Position numbers and translations under genes: made by a program. From the NCBI RefSeq assembly GCF_033449965.1, contig NZ_CP137761.1:3844001-3908000 (forward strand): a stretch of DNA of 64,000 bases, in the 5' to 3' direction. Shown piece by piece: positions 8,839 to 17,491 of this stretch. The DNA comes from Bacillus sp. T3 (GTDB lineage: Bacteria; Bacillota; Bacilli; Bacillales; Cytobacillaceae). Within the stretch, counting starts at the first letter, position 1; every line of letters starts with the position of its first letter. The notes beneath the pieces were generated by a model. The model ran no database searches and was not told the origin of the DNA. It saw nothing but the letters and a program-made list of their open reading frames with translations.

Positions 8839-10071
8839 CTACGAGCGGTAGCTTGCATTAATTTTAATGTAATCATAGGACAAATCGCAGCCCCAAGCTT
8901 TTCCTTGTCCGTCTCCATAATGAAGATCCACGAATATTTGGATAAAATCCTCTTTAAGATAAGCTAATGCTTCTTCCTCAGAGAACTTTTGTGGCTCGCT
9001 TTTTTCAAGCATTTTAATTGGCCCAATTGCGATATCGACTGTCTCTGGATTTAAGCTCGCATTACTTTGACCGATAGCCCCAATAATTCTGCCCCAGTTG
9101 GCATCTGCTCCATAAATAGCTGTTTTGACCAAGTTTGAACCAACAATTTGTTTTGCTACCCAACGAGCCTCGGAGTCATTCACTGCTCCTTTTACCTCAA
9201 CTTCGACAAGCTTTGTAGCACCTTCTCCATCCTTCGCAATTTGCTTCGCTAAGCTTTCACAGCTTTTGCCTAAAAGCCCCATAAAGGTTAACCATTCAGG
9301 ATGATCAGGCGTTAATGGTTCATTTTCTGCCATTCCATTAGCCATGACTAGTACCATATCATTCGTCGATGTGTCACCATCTACTGTAATTTGATTAAAG
9401 CTTTGGTTTGTTACTTGTTTTAACGCGGCAGCTAAATGCTCTGATGAAATGTTTGCATCCGTTGTTAAGAAGGCTAGCATTGTCGCCATATTCGGATGAA
9501 TCATTCCTGACCCCTTCGACGTTCCACCAATTGTAACTGTTTTACCATCTATTTCTGCTGAATAACAGCATGTTTTCATCATTAAATCAGTCGTTAAAAT
9601 TGCCGTTTGAAATGCTACTGCATCTTCATTTGCATTTCCAAGCGACAATAATTCCAGCCCTGCTGCAACCTTTTCCATATTTAAATATTCACCAATTACA
9701 CCCGTGGATGCAACTGCTACATATGTGTCTTTAATCCCTAGCTTCTCTGCTGTTAATGCTCGCATTTTCAAGGCATCCTCGTAGCCCTGTGTTCCTGTGC
9801 AAGCATTCGCACAACCACTATTAACCACAACAGCTTGGAGAGCGCCTTCACTTGCAATGCTTTCCTGCGTTACCTTGATTGGTGCCGCTTGAAAGAGATT
9901 GGTTGTATAAACAGCTGCACTATTCGCTAACTTTTCACTGAAAATCACACCAAGGTCGAGCTTTGTGTAACGAATTCCAGCTGCTACTGCTGCCGTTTGA
10001 AATCCTTTCGGTGTAAGGATACTTCCATTTTCAACTGTTTTGATTTTATCGACTTCGGATAAAATTTGCAT
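8839..10071 (-). CDS. argJ: Bifunctional ornithine acetyltransferase / N-acetylglutamate synthase
   Basis: Recycles the acetyl group from acetylornithine to glutamate and, in the bifunctional form, also uses acetyl-CoA. It is made as a single chain that cuts itself before a threonine; that Thr is visible in GEGATKLVE near residue 197. KGSGMIHPNMATMLAF just ahead of it is the oxyanion/substrate region. The length of 410 residues is normal. The ATG at 10071 has AAGGAGGAA upstream. Its presence explains why no separate argA or argE is needed. Second gene of the operon, 14 bases after argC. Confidence 0.96.
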   Translation of the reverse strand: MQILSEVDKIKTVENGSILTPKGFQTAAVAAGIRYTKLDLGVIFSEKLANSAAVYTTNLFQAAPIKVTQESIASEGALQAVVVNSGCANACTGTQGYEDALKMRALTAEKLGIKDTYVAVASTGVIGEYLNMEKVAAGLELLSLGNANEDAVAFQTAILTTDLMMKTCCYSAEIDGKTVTIGGTSKGSGMIHPNMATMLAFLTTDANISSEHLAAALKQVTNQSFNQITVDGDTSTNDMVLVMANGMAENEPLTPDHPEWLTFMGLLGKSCESLAKQIAKDGEGATKLVEVEVKGAVNDSEARWVAKQIVGSNLVKTAIYGADANWGRIIGAIGQSNASLNPETVDIAIGPIKMLEKSEPQKFSEEEALAYLKEDFIQIFVDLHYGDGQGKAWGCDLSYDYIKINASYRS

Positions 10072-10085
10072 TCTGCTATTCCTCC

Positions 10086-11120
10086 TTAAGGAAACAACGG
10101 GATAAACTCTAATCCCATACTCTCATCAAGTCCGTTCATAATATTTGCATTTTGAATTGCCTGACCGGCTGCGCCTTTGATCAAATTATCAATTACCGAT
10201 ACGATGGTGAGGCGTCCTGTTCGCTCGTCAACGTGTAAACCTATGTGACAGAAGTTTGACCCACTCACTTCTTTAATTTCAGGGAAGTTCCCAATCGGCC
10301 GAATTTTTACAAAAGGCTGATTCTTGTATATTTCATTGTATAATTCAACAATGCTTTCAGTATTGTATTCTTTCGTTAGCTTGACATATATTGTTGACAT
10401 GATCCCCCTAGTAATCGGCAATAAATGTGTGCTAAAGGTAATCGGGCCAACAGAATCATTCCATCGTTGCAGCTGTTGCTCAATTTCCGGTATGTGCTGG
10501 TGCTGATTTACTTTATAGATCCGCAAATTTTCATTGATTTCTGAGAAAATAAGGCTTTTTGAAGCAGACCGTCCTGCACCAGATGCACCCGATTTCGCAT
10601 CAATAATAATCGAAGTGGGATCAATCATATTTTCCTGCACGACTGGAGCCAAGCCAAGTAGTGTTGCTGTTGGATAACAGCCAGGATTGGATAAAAGCTT
10701 CGCTTTAGTAATATTTGACTTATTCCATTCTGGTAATCCATAAACCGCTTTATCCAGCAAAGACTGTGAAACTGGTTCATGCTTATACCAGCTACGATAT
10801 TGCTCTGGGTCAGTTAATCGTAAGTCCCCTGATAGGTCAACGATTTGAATCCCTGTTTCAACAAAATCGGGAACAAGTTTACTGGATACTCCAGATGGAG
10901 CCGCAATGAAAACAATATCTGAATGCTTTGCGATTTTTTCCGGATCAATATGTTCAAGCTGAATATCAGTCATGCCGTTCAAATGCGGAAATTCCTTTGT
11001 TAACGGAATCTCTTCACGTGTTGTATGAACTGAATGTATATTGAATATAGGGTGATGATACAATAGTCGGAACAGCTCTCCACCGCCATATCCTGTTGTT
11101 CCTATGATAGATACATTCAT
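10086..11120 (-). CDS. argC: N-acetyl-gamma-glutamyl-phosphate reductase
   Basis: NADPH-dependent reductase making N-acetylglutamate semialdehyde. The 344 residues begin MNVSIIGTTGYGGGELFRLL, a nucleotide-binding glycine motif, and contain the catalytic cysteine in SNPGCYPT near residue 147 and the substrate-binding HQHIPEIEQ stretch. The start at 11120 has AGGAGGAGC upstream. First gene of the arginine operon; a strong promoter lies at 11189-11217, leaving a leader of about 60 bases that is extremely AT-rich and could hold ArgR boxes. Confidence 0.96.
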   Translation of the reverse strand: MNVSIIGTTGYGGGELFRLLYHHPIFNIHSVHTTREEIPLTKEFPHLNGMTDIQLEHIDPEKIAKHSDIVFIAAPSGVSSKLVPDFVETGIQIVDLSGDLRLTDPEQYRSWYKHEPVSQSLLDKAVYGLPEWNKSNITKAKLLSNPGCYPTATLLGLAPVVQENMIDPTSIIIDAKSGASGAGRSASKSLIFSEINENLRIYKVNQHQHIPEIEQQLQRWNDSVGPITFSTHLLPITRGIMSTIYVKLTKEYNTESIVELYNEIYKNQPFVKIRPIGNFPEIKEVSGSNFCHIGLHVDERTGRLTIVSVIDNLIKGAAGQAIQNANIMNGLDESMGLEFIPLFP

Positions 11121-11188
11121 TTTGCTCCTCCTAGTGTACTGTATATTTAAACATAATTATTTATATTTATAAATTAAACGTTTCTACC

Positions 11189-11217
11189 ATTATAAAAATT
11201 TAGCAAAATAAAATCAA
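11189..11217 (-). promoter_or_regulatory. SigA-type promoter of the arg operon
   Basis: On the minus strand TTGATT (11212-11217), a 17-bp spacer and a perfect TATAAT (11189-11194). The expected start is near 11182. The leader between it and argC contains TTTATAAATATAAAT and TGTTTAAATATACA, AT-rich runs like those of ARG boxes, but no box is convincing enough to list separately. Confidence 0.75.
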
Positions 11218-11256
11218 TAACTTTTTAAATATTATGTGAACACAGATTTAAATATA

Positions 11257-11285
11257 TTGTTGTCTAACTTAGTTTCCAATATAAT
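11257..11285 (+). promoter_or_regulatory. Candidate SigA promoter for the first fnr gene
   Basis: TTGTTG (11257-11262), 17-bp spacer, TATAAT (11280-11285), pointing away from the arg promoter. It would give a leader of about 145 bases before the ATG at 11439. A TGTGA half site lies upstream at about 11235 but has no matching second half. Together with the arg promoter this accounts for the 318-base gap 11121-11438. Confidence 0.55.
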
Positions 11286-11438
11286 TATAGTGATATAGAG
11301 TAAAAACTTATTAACTTCCATTATCACAGGATTTATTCACCATCTTCCTTAATGGCGCGTTATTTGAAAATAAAATTTACACATGCTCCAAAAGTTGAAT
11401 CAACATTTATAAACACATCTAAAAAAGGTGGTCATGCT

Positions 11439-12131
11439 ATGCAAACCATTACAGATTTGTCCACTGAACTTACTGAGATGTTTCAATCCATTTATCTTAT
11501 AAAGAAAATGGAAAAAGGCACCTTTTTGTTCCAAGAAGACACTCTTGCTGATGAATTATTTATCATTCAAAGCGGCAATGTTCAAGTTTCTAAAATCATT
11601 CCAGATGGACGGGAGCTAACTCTGCGCATGTGCTCTCCAGGCGACATTATTAGTGAAGTTTCCTTATTTAATCCTTCTCGCAGGTATATGATGACTGGAA
11701 AAGTTGTAAGCAGTGGTGAAGTCGCCGTTATAAACAAGCAACACCTCGAGGGGAAATTAACGAACAATCACGAGCTTGCACTTGAATTCATTAAATGGAT
11801 GAGCATTCAACAACAAAAAACACAAACTAAATTTCGTGATCTAATTTTAAATGGGAAAAAAGGAGCTATGTATTCGACCCTAATCCGACTGGCGAATAGC
11901 TACGGTGAGAAAACAGAGGATGGTCTCTTCTTAAATATTAATCTAACTAATCAGGAACTTGCAAATTTCTGCGGCACCTCTCGTGAAGTCGTGAATCGCT
12001 TCTTAAGCGACTTAAAGAAAAATCAAATTATTTCAATCAATAAAGGTCAGATTACGATTCATGATCTCCACTATTTAAAAAGAGAAATCGATTGTGAAAA
12101 CTGCCCAATCGAAATTTGTAATATATTTTAA
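11439..12131 (+). CDS. fnr: Fnr-type anaerobic regulator with C-terminal Fe-S cysteines (paralogue 1)
   Basis: A 230-residue Crp/Fnr family transcription factor. A cyclic-nucleotide-binding-like beta barrel (about residues 20-130), a dimer helix and a winged HTH (LTNQELANFCGTSREVVNRF) are followed by a cysteine cluster CENCPIEIC at the very C terminus. The C-terminal C-x2-C-x4-C arrangement is the hallmark of the Bacillus Fnr that binds an oxygen-sensitive 4Fe-4S cluster, unlike the N-terminal cluster of E. coli Fnr. The ATG at 11439 follows AAAGGTGG; an in-frame start 29 codons upstream lacks a ribosome site. A second paralogue lies at 17492, and four Fnr-like sites lie nearby, so it probably controls this island. 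Confidence 0.9.
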   Translation: MQTITDLSTELTEMFQSIYLIKKMEKGTFLFQEDTLADELFIIQSGNVQVSKIIPDGRELTLRMCSPGDIISEVSLFNPSRRYMMTGKVVSSGEVAVINKQHLEGKLTNNHELALEFIKWMSIQQQKTQTKFRDLILNGKKGAMYSTLIRLANSYGEKTEDGLFLNINLTNQELANFCGTSREVVNRFLSDLKKNQIISINKGQITIHDLHYLKREIDCENCPIEICNIF

Positions 12132-12140
12132 CCGAAAAAA

Positions 12141-12170
12141 GAAGCTGACAACCTAGTCAGCTTCTTTTTT
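12141..12170. terminator. Bidirectional terminator between fnr and ywiC
   Basis: The 9-bp stem GAAGCTGAC/GTCAGCTTC (12141-12149 and 12156-12164) is followed by TTTTTTT on the plus strand and preceded by an A run that serves the minus strand. Confidence 0.9.
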
Positions 12171-12181
12171 TGGTTATTGAA

Positions 12182-12898
12182 TTATTGAATCGCGATGGCG
12201 ATGATGATAAAGAAAATGACTGAGTTGACGATTTCAAATATCCCTACTTGTTTCGCTGAATACGGCTTTCCGTACAAATAAACTGCTCTTGCCAAGCTTG
12301 GAATAAAGGCTAGTCCAACAATCCATTGCCCCATCACAAACCAAACGATAGGCACAAGAACATGATACCCCCATGATATCCATTTAAAATGCTGATTTTT
12401 CTTTTCACGTATCATCGTTTTAACATAAAACGTACTGCCGATAAAAAAGAGAATCGATGCAATAAAAATTAGGATAGTTGCCGCATTAATACTACCATTA
12501 TAAAAATAGCTACTTGCCAAGCCCGCAATCGAAAAGACTAGAATCGCACTAATATCATTTAAAAAGGCTCGATCATTATTTTTACTTGAAAAATAAGCAT
12601 TGATAAAGAAAAACGGAATCATCACCAGTCCAAAATAAATGATAGACGGTCGCGAAAATAGAACAATAAATAATAAAAGTAGCGCAGGAATAATATAGAT
12701 AACTGTCCACTTCGTATAAAATGGAATTTTCTTCCCTTTAAATAATAACAGTAATGGATACGTGGCAAGATACAAAAGCAACCATCCAAAAAAGAATGGA
12801 ATATGCTGCCACAAAAAGCCTGATGCAACAACACCGAGCCAAAATGGAATGATCAGCATAGCCCATGCTCCATGCTGTTTCGGTAAAAATAATTGCAT
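12182..12898 (-). CDS. ywiC: YwiC-like membrane protein
   Basis: A 238-residue integral membrane protein with about eight hydrophobic segments. The N terminus MQLFLPKQHGAWAML is the signature of the YwiC family, which as I recall lies beside narK and fnr in B. subtilis. Function is not established. The ATG at 12898 is chosen because GGAG stands 8 bases upstream; the GTG three codons earlier overlaps that site. It is preceded by an exact Fnr palindrome placed at -41.5 (12956-12971), so oxygen-limited expression is likely. It converges with fnr. Confidence 0.8.
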   Translation of the reverse strand: MQLFLPKQHGAWAMLIIPFWLGVVASGFLWQHIPFFFGWLLLYLATYPLLLLFKGKKIPFYTKWTVIYIIPALLLLFIVLFSRPSIIYFGLVMIPFFFINAYFSSKNNDRAFLNDISAILVFSIAGLASSYFYNGSINAATILIFIASILFFIGSTFYVKTMIREKKNQHFKWISWGYHVLVPIVWFVMGQWIVGLAFIPSLARAVYLYGKPYSAKQVGIFEIVNSVIFFIIIAIAIQ

Positions 12899-12928
12899 GT
12901 CTCTCACTCCTTCATTGTTCCTGCCCTA

Positions 12929-12971
12929 ACTATATGAAAATAGCAAATTTCGATAAGTGAACCTCGTCACA
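12929..12971 (-). promoter_or_regulatory. Class II Fnr-dependent promoter of ywiC
   Basis: On the minus strand TGTGA-CGAGGT-TCACT (12956-12971) equals the B. subtilis Fnr consensus TGTGA-N6-TCACT exactly. The -10 box TATAGT lies at 12929-12934, which puts the palindrome centre at -41.5 from the expected start near 12922. There is no -35 hexamer, as expected for an activator-dependent promoter. Confidence 0.85.
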
Positions 12972-12977
12972 GCATCA

Positions 12978-13013
12978 TAAAAAAATGAAGGCAATCACAA
13001 TCATTGCCTTCAT
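12978..13013 (-). terminator. Terminator of moeA-mobB
   Basis: The 11-bp stem ATGAAGGCAAT/ATTGCCTTCAT (12985-12995 and 13003-13013) is followed on the minus strand by TTTTTTTATG. Confidence 0.9.
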
Positions 13014-13033
13014 TTTGTAATAATTTGATTGTA

Positions 13034-13597
13034 TTAACAATTACTTTGCTTGTTAATCAAGTAATCCATTAACCATTTTAATCCCGCTTGATCACTCAGA
13101 TGAAAAAGGGGAAGTTCATTATTTCTTCTTAGGAGTGTCTCATATGCTTCGTCCCAGTAAAAAACGGCAACGAGGTTGGTTAGAGTATCAAGTAGTTCAC
13201 AATCCTCGCTATTTTTAACCAAAATAACCTTTGGGTAATCCTCGTTTTTGTACCCTTCAATGAAGATAAAGTCTGGTTGAAAAAAAGACAATAGCTCTAG
13301 TTGTTCCGATAATGGCCATGCTAGTCTGTCAGACTGTAGCACAATACGACCTTCACCTTCAACAAGAGAAGCAAGCGCACCAGCGTTAATGTGCTGACTC
13401 GAATCCTTTTTAGCAATGACCTCAGGTTGGCCGCCATGTCCATGGTGTTTTAACGTCACAACTTTTTTATTCTCCAAGCTTAAACATTCAACAAGCTTCG
13501 TCATAAAGGTTGTTTTGCCACTATTCGAATAGCCAACTAACTGAAAAATTAATGGTTTTTGCTTACCAAGGCCACGCGCTTCCGGTTGTGTCTTCAA
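13034..13597 (-). CDS. mobB: Molybdopterin-guanine dinucleotide biosynthesis protein MobB
   Basis: A small P-loop GTP-binding protein that assists MobA in adding GMP to molybdopterin. In 187 residues it shows Walker A GYSNSGKTTF (about 22-31), VTLKHHGHGG and FIFIEGYK, all MobB features. The start is a TTG at 13597, backed by GGAGGT eight bases upstream; it lies inside the end of moeA, with 35 bases of overlap. Paired with moeA, it serves the molybdenum cofactor needed by nitrate reductase or formate dehydrogenase, fitting the Fnr island. A terminator follows. Confidence 0.9.
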   Translation of the reverse strand: MKTQPEARGLGKQKPLIFQLVGYSNSGKTTFMTKLVECLSLENKKVVTLKHHGHGGQPEVIAKKDSSQHINAGALASLVEGEGRIVLQSDRLAWPLSEQLELLSFFQPDFIFIEGYKNEDYPKVILVKNSEDCELLDTLTNLVAVFYWDEAYETLLRRNNELPLFHLSDQAGLKWLMDYLINKQSNC

Positions 13598-14828
13598 GCA
13601 ATAATACCTCCACTTCCGTTCCTGCCTCGTAGCCTCTTGTTCCTCCAGGTAAAATCATTAACGAATTCGCACCAGCTAAGCTCATGACAATATTAGATTT
13701 ATCTAAACCACTTGGTGCAGCAACTAAGCGGCCATTTTCAATTGTCGTAGCACTGCGTACAAATCGTGTAAATGGATTGGCTTTTGGAAAATCAACCTCA
13801 AGGTTCGCTTTTTCTTTACGAAGATGTGGTTTGTCGGAACAAAGCATAGTTCGAATAATCGGGCGAGCAAACAATTCAAACCCGACATAGCAAGCGGAAG
13901 GATTACCGGACAAACCGAATAATAACTTGCCAGCATATTGCGCAACAGTTGTGACACTTCCAGGGCGCATTGCTACTTTGTTAAACAAAACTTCAGCTCC
14001 CATTTTTTCATATATCGCTGGCATAAAATCAAAATCCCCGACCGATACACCGCCAGTAGTCATTAATAAATCGACTTTATCCAATGCTCCAGAAACAGCT
14101 TCATAGCAAGTGTCAAAATCATCTGGAAGCTTTCCGAAGTACAGAACTTCGGCACCCGCTCGGTCAATTTGAGCAGAGATCATATAGGAATTACTATTGC
14201 GAATCTTTCCAGCAACAAGCGGTTCATCCACTTCTAGGAGCTCAGTACCTGTCGCAAAAAGTCCCACAACTGGCTTTTTAGCTACAGGAACCTGCGCATA
14301 CCCAAATGTAGCAAGCATTGCTTGTATACCAGGATTAATTAACGTTCCTTTTTTTACTAGGACCTCGCCCTTCTTCGCATCCTCACCTGTGAACGAAACA
14401 TTGTCCCCTTTTTTATAAACACGCTTGATTGACATGTATTTGTCTCCATCGCGTTCAATGTCTTTAGCAAGTTCAAGCATGACGACACAATCTGTTCCTT
14501 TTGGCATCTGTGCTCCAGTCATAATTCTTACTGCTTGAAAGGGACCTACTTCCTTATCGGAAACGTGGCCAGCTCCAATATGGTCAATGATTTCAAATTC
14601 AACAGGATTATCTAGACCAGCTCCCATTGAGTCAATTGAACGAATCGCAAATCCGTCATAGGGTGCCCGATCAAAATGAGGTACATCGCTTGTTGCAGTT
14701 AAGTCTTCTGCTAAAAATCTATTATGGCTTTCAAAGATCGACACGTATTCGACCTGTCCTTGTTTTTGATAGTTCATTACTTGCTTAACTGCATCCGCGA
14801 TTGGAATTGGTTTTCGTCTATCTAACAT
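13563..14828 (-). CDS. moeA: Molybdopterin molybdenumtransferase MoeA
   Basis: Inserts molybdate into adenylylated molybdopterin to finish the cofactor. The 421 residues hold the MoeA N-terminal domain (SDVPHFDRAPYDGFA), the MoCF-binding fold with GLFATGTEL and TTGGVSVGDFD, LFGLSGNPSACYV, and a C-terminal beta-barrel domain. The ATG at 14828 has GGAG nine bases upstream; a TTG three codons earlier is less likely. Its end overlaps mobB by 35 bases. Upstream lies a dispersed GC-rich repeat, and I see no Fnr palindrome for this unit. Confidence 0.94.
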   Translation of the reverse strand: MLDRRKPIPIADAVKQVMNYQKQGQVEYVSIFESHNRFLAEDLTATSDVPHFDRAPYDGFAIRSIDSMGAGLDNPVEFEIIDHIGAGHVSDKEVGPFQAVRIMTGAQMPKGTDCVVMLELAKDIERDGDKYMSIKRVYKKGDNVSFTGEDAKKGEVLVKKGTLINPGIQAMLATFGYAQVPVAKKPVVGLFATGTELLEVDEPLVAGKIRNSNSYMISAQIDRAGAEVLYFGKLPDDFDTCYEAVSGALDKVDLLMTTGGVSVGDFDFMPAIYEKMGAEVLFNKVAMRPGSVTTVAQYAGKLLFGLSGNPSACYVGFELFARPIIRTMLCSDKPHLRKEKANLEVDFPKANPFTRFVRSATTIENGRLVAAPSGLDKSNIVMSLAGANSLMILPGGTRGYEAGTEVEVLLLEDTTGSAWPW

Positions 14829-14879
14829 CCAGTTCAACTCCTAAGTATGTATACATATTTCTTTCTAATGATTAAGGCT

Positions 14880-15060
14880 ATGTTAAAGAACATAGTTGGA
14901 TTGTGAGCACTCTGTTGATTGGAGCGGAAGGTACAAGACTCCTGCGGGCGAAGGTGTCGCGGGAGACCCCACAGGCGCTTTAGCGCCGAGGAGGCTCCCA
15001 GACTCCCCCGCGGAAAGGGAGTACCTGGAGCGGAAATCAACAGACATGTTTAACAAAGCC
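14880..15060. repeat. GC-rich dispersed intergenic repeat, copy 2 (inverted relative to copy 1)
   Basis: About 180 bases of GC-rich DNA that match 1286-1451 block by block when read on the opposite strand, including TGTTAAAGAACATAG at one end and the GATTGGAGCGGAAGGT and GGAGCGGAAATCAACAGAC borders. It fills most of the moeA side of the 484-base gap before the Fe-S repair gene. Short frames across it on both strands are taken as spurious. Confidence 0.8.
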
Positions 15061-15214
15061 ATGTTTAAAAATAATTCTTATTTTTCGCTAACTGCCATTA
15101 CATTATAAGCATTAATAAAATGATTCAACATGAAGTTTATCACACAATGGATTAATTTTTCATTTCAGGAATTTGTTATTAATTATATTTGTGTTAATAA
15201 AAACATTCTTTTCA

Positions 15215-15257
15215 TGTGATTTAGGTCACCATAACAAAGTAGTATTTCCTTTATTCT
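15215..15257 (+). promoter_or_regulatory. Class II Fnr-dependent promoter of the Fe-S repair gene
   Basis: TGTGA-TTTAGG-TCACC (15215-15230) matches the Fnr consensus at 9 of 10 positions. The -10 box TATTCT at 15252-15257 puts the palindrome centre at -41.5 from the expected start near 15264, leaving a leader of about 49 bases. Confidence 0.85.
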
Positions 15258-15312
15258 AAAGAGGAAGAAAAACAACAATAGAAACAAAGGGACCGATTAA
15301 GGAGGAACCATA

Positions 15313-16011
15313 ATGACTACTATGCCATATACAGAAACTTCATTAGTTAAAGATATTGTAAATGAAATTCCAAAATCAGCAGACCTTTTTAAACGTTATC
15401 GAATTGACTTCTGCTGCGGTGGAAATCGTCCATTAAAAGATTCAGCAGCAGAATACAATGTAAATATGGAAACATTAATGGCAGAATTAGCTGATGTTTA
15501 TGCAAAAAGCATTGGTGAGCCAATTGACATGGAAGTTTGGACAAACACAGATTCAAACACTTTAGTTGAGCATGTGATTGAGAAATACCACCGTCCTCTT
15601 GAAGAGGAGCTTACAATGCTTAGTCCCTATGTGACGAAGGTTGCTAAAGTTCACGGTGATTCACATCCAGAATTGCTTCGTGTTTATGAATTGTTTTATG
15701 AGCTAAAGAAAGAGTTGTTAGAGCATACAGCTAAAGAAGAAGCAACTGTATTTCCAATGCTGTTAAAGTTAGATGAAGTTGAGGGCGCAGAGCGTGAAGC
15801 GATGATTAATGAGATTAAGGAGCTTGAAAAAGAGCACGATCATGCTGGAGCAATTTTACGTGAACTTCGGAAAATTACTTCTGATTATATTCCACCAGCA
15901 GAGGCATGCGGAACATACCGCCTAGTGTTTAAACGTCTAGAAATGCTTGAATCTGAAACATTCATGCACGTTCATCTAGAAAACAATATTCTTTTCCCTC
16001 GTTTTTATTAA
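15313..16011 (+). CDS. Iron-sulfur cluster repair di-iron protein (RIC / ScdA / YtfE family)
   Basis: Repairs Fe-S clusters damaged by nitric oxide or peroxide, using a non-haem di-iron centre. The 232 residues begin with the ScdA N-terminal domain, with its conserved cysteine pair in RIDFCCGGNRPL (about 31-42), followed by a hemerythrin-like four-helix bundle with iron-binding His/Glu positions in HRPLEEEL, LEHTAKEEATVFP, KEHDHAGAIL and HVHLENNILFPRF. The ATG follows AAGGAGGAACC. An Fnr palindrome at -41.5 drives it, which fits protection against NO made during nitrate or nitrite respiration. A single-gene unit. Confidence 0.92.
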   Translation: MTTMPYTETSLVKDIVNEIPKSADLFKRYRIDFCCGGNRPLKDSAAEYNVNMETLMAELADVYAKSIGEPIDMEVWTNTDSNTLVEHVIEKYHRPLEEELTMLSPYVTKVAKVHGDSHPELLRVYELFYELKKELLEHTAKEEATVFPMLLKLDEVEGAEREAMINEIKELEKEHDHAGAILRELRKITSDYIPPAEACGTYRLVFKRLEMLESETFMHVHLENNILFPRFY

Positions 16012-16018
16012 GATGATG

Positions 16019-16052
16019 GAGACCTCCAGCTGAGCTGGGGGGTTTCTTTATT
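16019..16052 (+). terminator. Terminator of the Fe-S repair gene
   Basis: The stem GACCTCCAGC-TGA-GCTGGGGGGTTTC with a TTTATTTATA tail lies directly after the stop codon. Confidence 0.85.
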
Positions 16053-16062
16053 TATATAACAA

Positions 16063-16103
16063 ATAAATAAGCACACAGCATTCATTAGAAATGACTGTGT
16101 GCT
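16063..16103 (-). terminator. Terminator of moaA
   Basis: AGCACACAG (16070-16078) faces CTGTGTGCT (16095-16103); on the minus strand it is followed by TATTTATTTG. It lies about 60 bases past the moaA stop. Confidence 0.7.
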
Positions 16104-16161
16104 TAGACTTCTTATGTTTATTTAAAAAACTTCTAAACAACCTGGATTGAGCTACTGCTCG

Positions 16162-17178
16162 TTAACCGCCTATATATGACATTTCAATCTTTTTGCGAGC
16201 CTTTCTTGTTTCCTCAGTTCTCAAATCTGAATAACGGTCCTCTCGATGATTCCAAATGTCTACGATTTTTTTCTCTAGCTCTTCATTGCTCGCTCCATTT
16301 CGGAGTAAGCCCTTAATATCGTGTCCGTTCCCATTAAACAAGCAAGTGAAAATTTGTCCATTCGCTGATAATCTTGCTCGGGTACAGGTCGAACAAAAGG
16401 ACTCGGAAACAGAGGTAATAAAACCAACATCAGTCTTTGTTCCTTTGTAGCGATAGCGCTTTGCTACTTCACCATAGTAAGCGGCTTCAACAGGTTCAAA
16501 CTCAAAATGGCCCTTTAACTGCTCAAATATTTCCTTTTTCGTAATGACGTCATCCATTTTCCAGCCATTTGTACTACCGACATCCATGAATTCAATATAG
16601 CGCAGCTCTAAGTCATTTTCTTTACAGAAGGTTGCCATTGGAATAATTTCAGAATCATTAAGTCCCTTTTTCACAACCATATTAATTTTGATACCCAGTC
16701 CGGCCTTTTTTGCTGCTTCGATCCCTTTCAGTACGGGTCCCACACCAACGTTACGTCCATTTATCGTCCCAAATAATTCATCATTTAAGCTGTCTAAACT
16801 TATATTTACTCTTTTAAGACCAGCCTCTCTTAGCTGCTCGGCATATTTTGGCAATAAAACACCATTTGTTGTTAACGCAATATCCTTAAGACCTTCGATT
16901 CGGGACAGCATTTCAACAAGTACAGGTAAATCTTTTCTTAATAGTGGTTCTCCACCAGTTAAGCGAATCTTTTCGACTCCCAGCTTTATAAAAAGGCTGG
17001 CAAGGCGATGGATTTCCTCGTACGACAGCAATTCGGTTCTAGGTAAAAAAGCAAAATCAGGGCCGAATAACTCAGCTGGCATGCAATATTGACAACGAAA
17101 ATTACAGCGATCAATAACAGAAATACGGATATCACGAAGAGGTCGATTTAACTGGTCACTTACTTGTTGGTTTGTCAT
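16162..17178 (-). CDS. moaA: GTP 3',8-cyclase MoaA (molybdenum cofactor, radical SAM)
   Basis: Starts molybdopterin synthesis by rearranging GTP to 3',8-cyclo-GTP. It carries the radical SAM cluster motif CNFRCQYC (about 25-32), LTGGEPLLR, the C-terminal second cluster CSTCTRARLSANGQIFTC near residues 258-275, and the essential C-terminal Gly-Gly (YIGG). The 338-residue form from the ATG at 17178 has GGAG nine bases upstream; a start 15 bases earlier is possible. It stands alone, without moaB, moaC or moaE in the window. An Fnr-like half-palindrome at -41.5 suggests induction when oxygen is low. Confidence 0.95.
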   Translation of the reverse strand: MTNQQVSDQLNRPLRDIRISVIDRCNFRCQYCMPAELFGPDFAFLPRTELLSYEEIHRLASLFIKLGVEKIRLTGGEPLLRKDLPVLVEMLSRIEGLKDIALTTNGVLLPKYAEQLREAGLKRVNISLDSLNDELFGTINGRNVGVGPVLKGIEAAKKAGLGIKINMVVKKGLNDSEIIPMATFCKENDLELRYIEFMDVGSTNGWKMDDVITKKEIFEQLKGHFEFEPVEAAYYGEVAKRYRYKGTKTDVGFITSVSESFCSTCTRARLSANGQIFTCLFNGNGHDIKGLLRNGASNEELEKKIVDIWNHREDRYSDLRTEETRKARKKIEMSYIGG

Positions 17179-17216
17179 ATTGTTCAACTCCATATACGAT
17201 AGAAGTCCTTATGAAT

Positions 17217-17259
17217 ATTATAATAGTGAAAACATTCTTTGACTGTTTATTATCTCACA
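17217..17259 (-). promoter_or_regulatory. Probable Fnr-dependent promoter of moaA
   Basis: On the minus strand TGTGA-GATAAT-AAACA (17244-17259) has one perfect half site and a poor second half. The -10 box TATAAT at 17217-17222 is perfect and the 16-mer is centred exactly at -41.5 from the start near 17210, as at the three other Fnr sites. The agreement in spacing is the main reason for the call. With the fnr leader this explains the 312-base gap 17179-17491; I see no clear promoter for the divergent fnr gene. Confidence 0.6.
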
Positions 17260-17491
17260 TAATGGGACATACGTACATACTATAATCCCACAAGAATAAT
17301 CGACAATTGCCCCGGGAAACAAAGGCTCAATTATCACATTATGTCGTTTTTGTGAATTCCTTTGAAAATGTTTGCAGATTGGCAGTAATCACAATGGTTG
17401 ATATCTTCCAATAACACTACAGCGGTGTTAGAATTAGGAGAAAATAATCGATTTTTATTTTGGGAAAGATATTATTTAAAGGGTGATGACA

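Noticed and set aside
11235..11250. Fnr site in front of the first fnr gene (TGTGA-ACACAG-ATTTA)
   Set aside because: The second half does not match and the spacing to the TATAAT at 11280 is about -49.5, unlike the four good sites.
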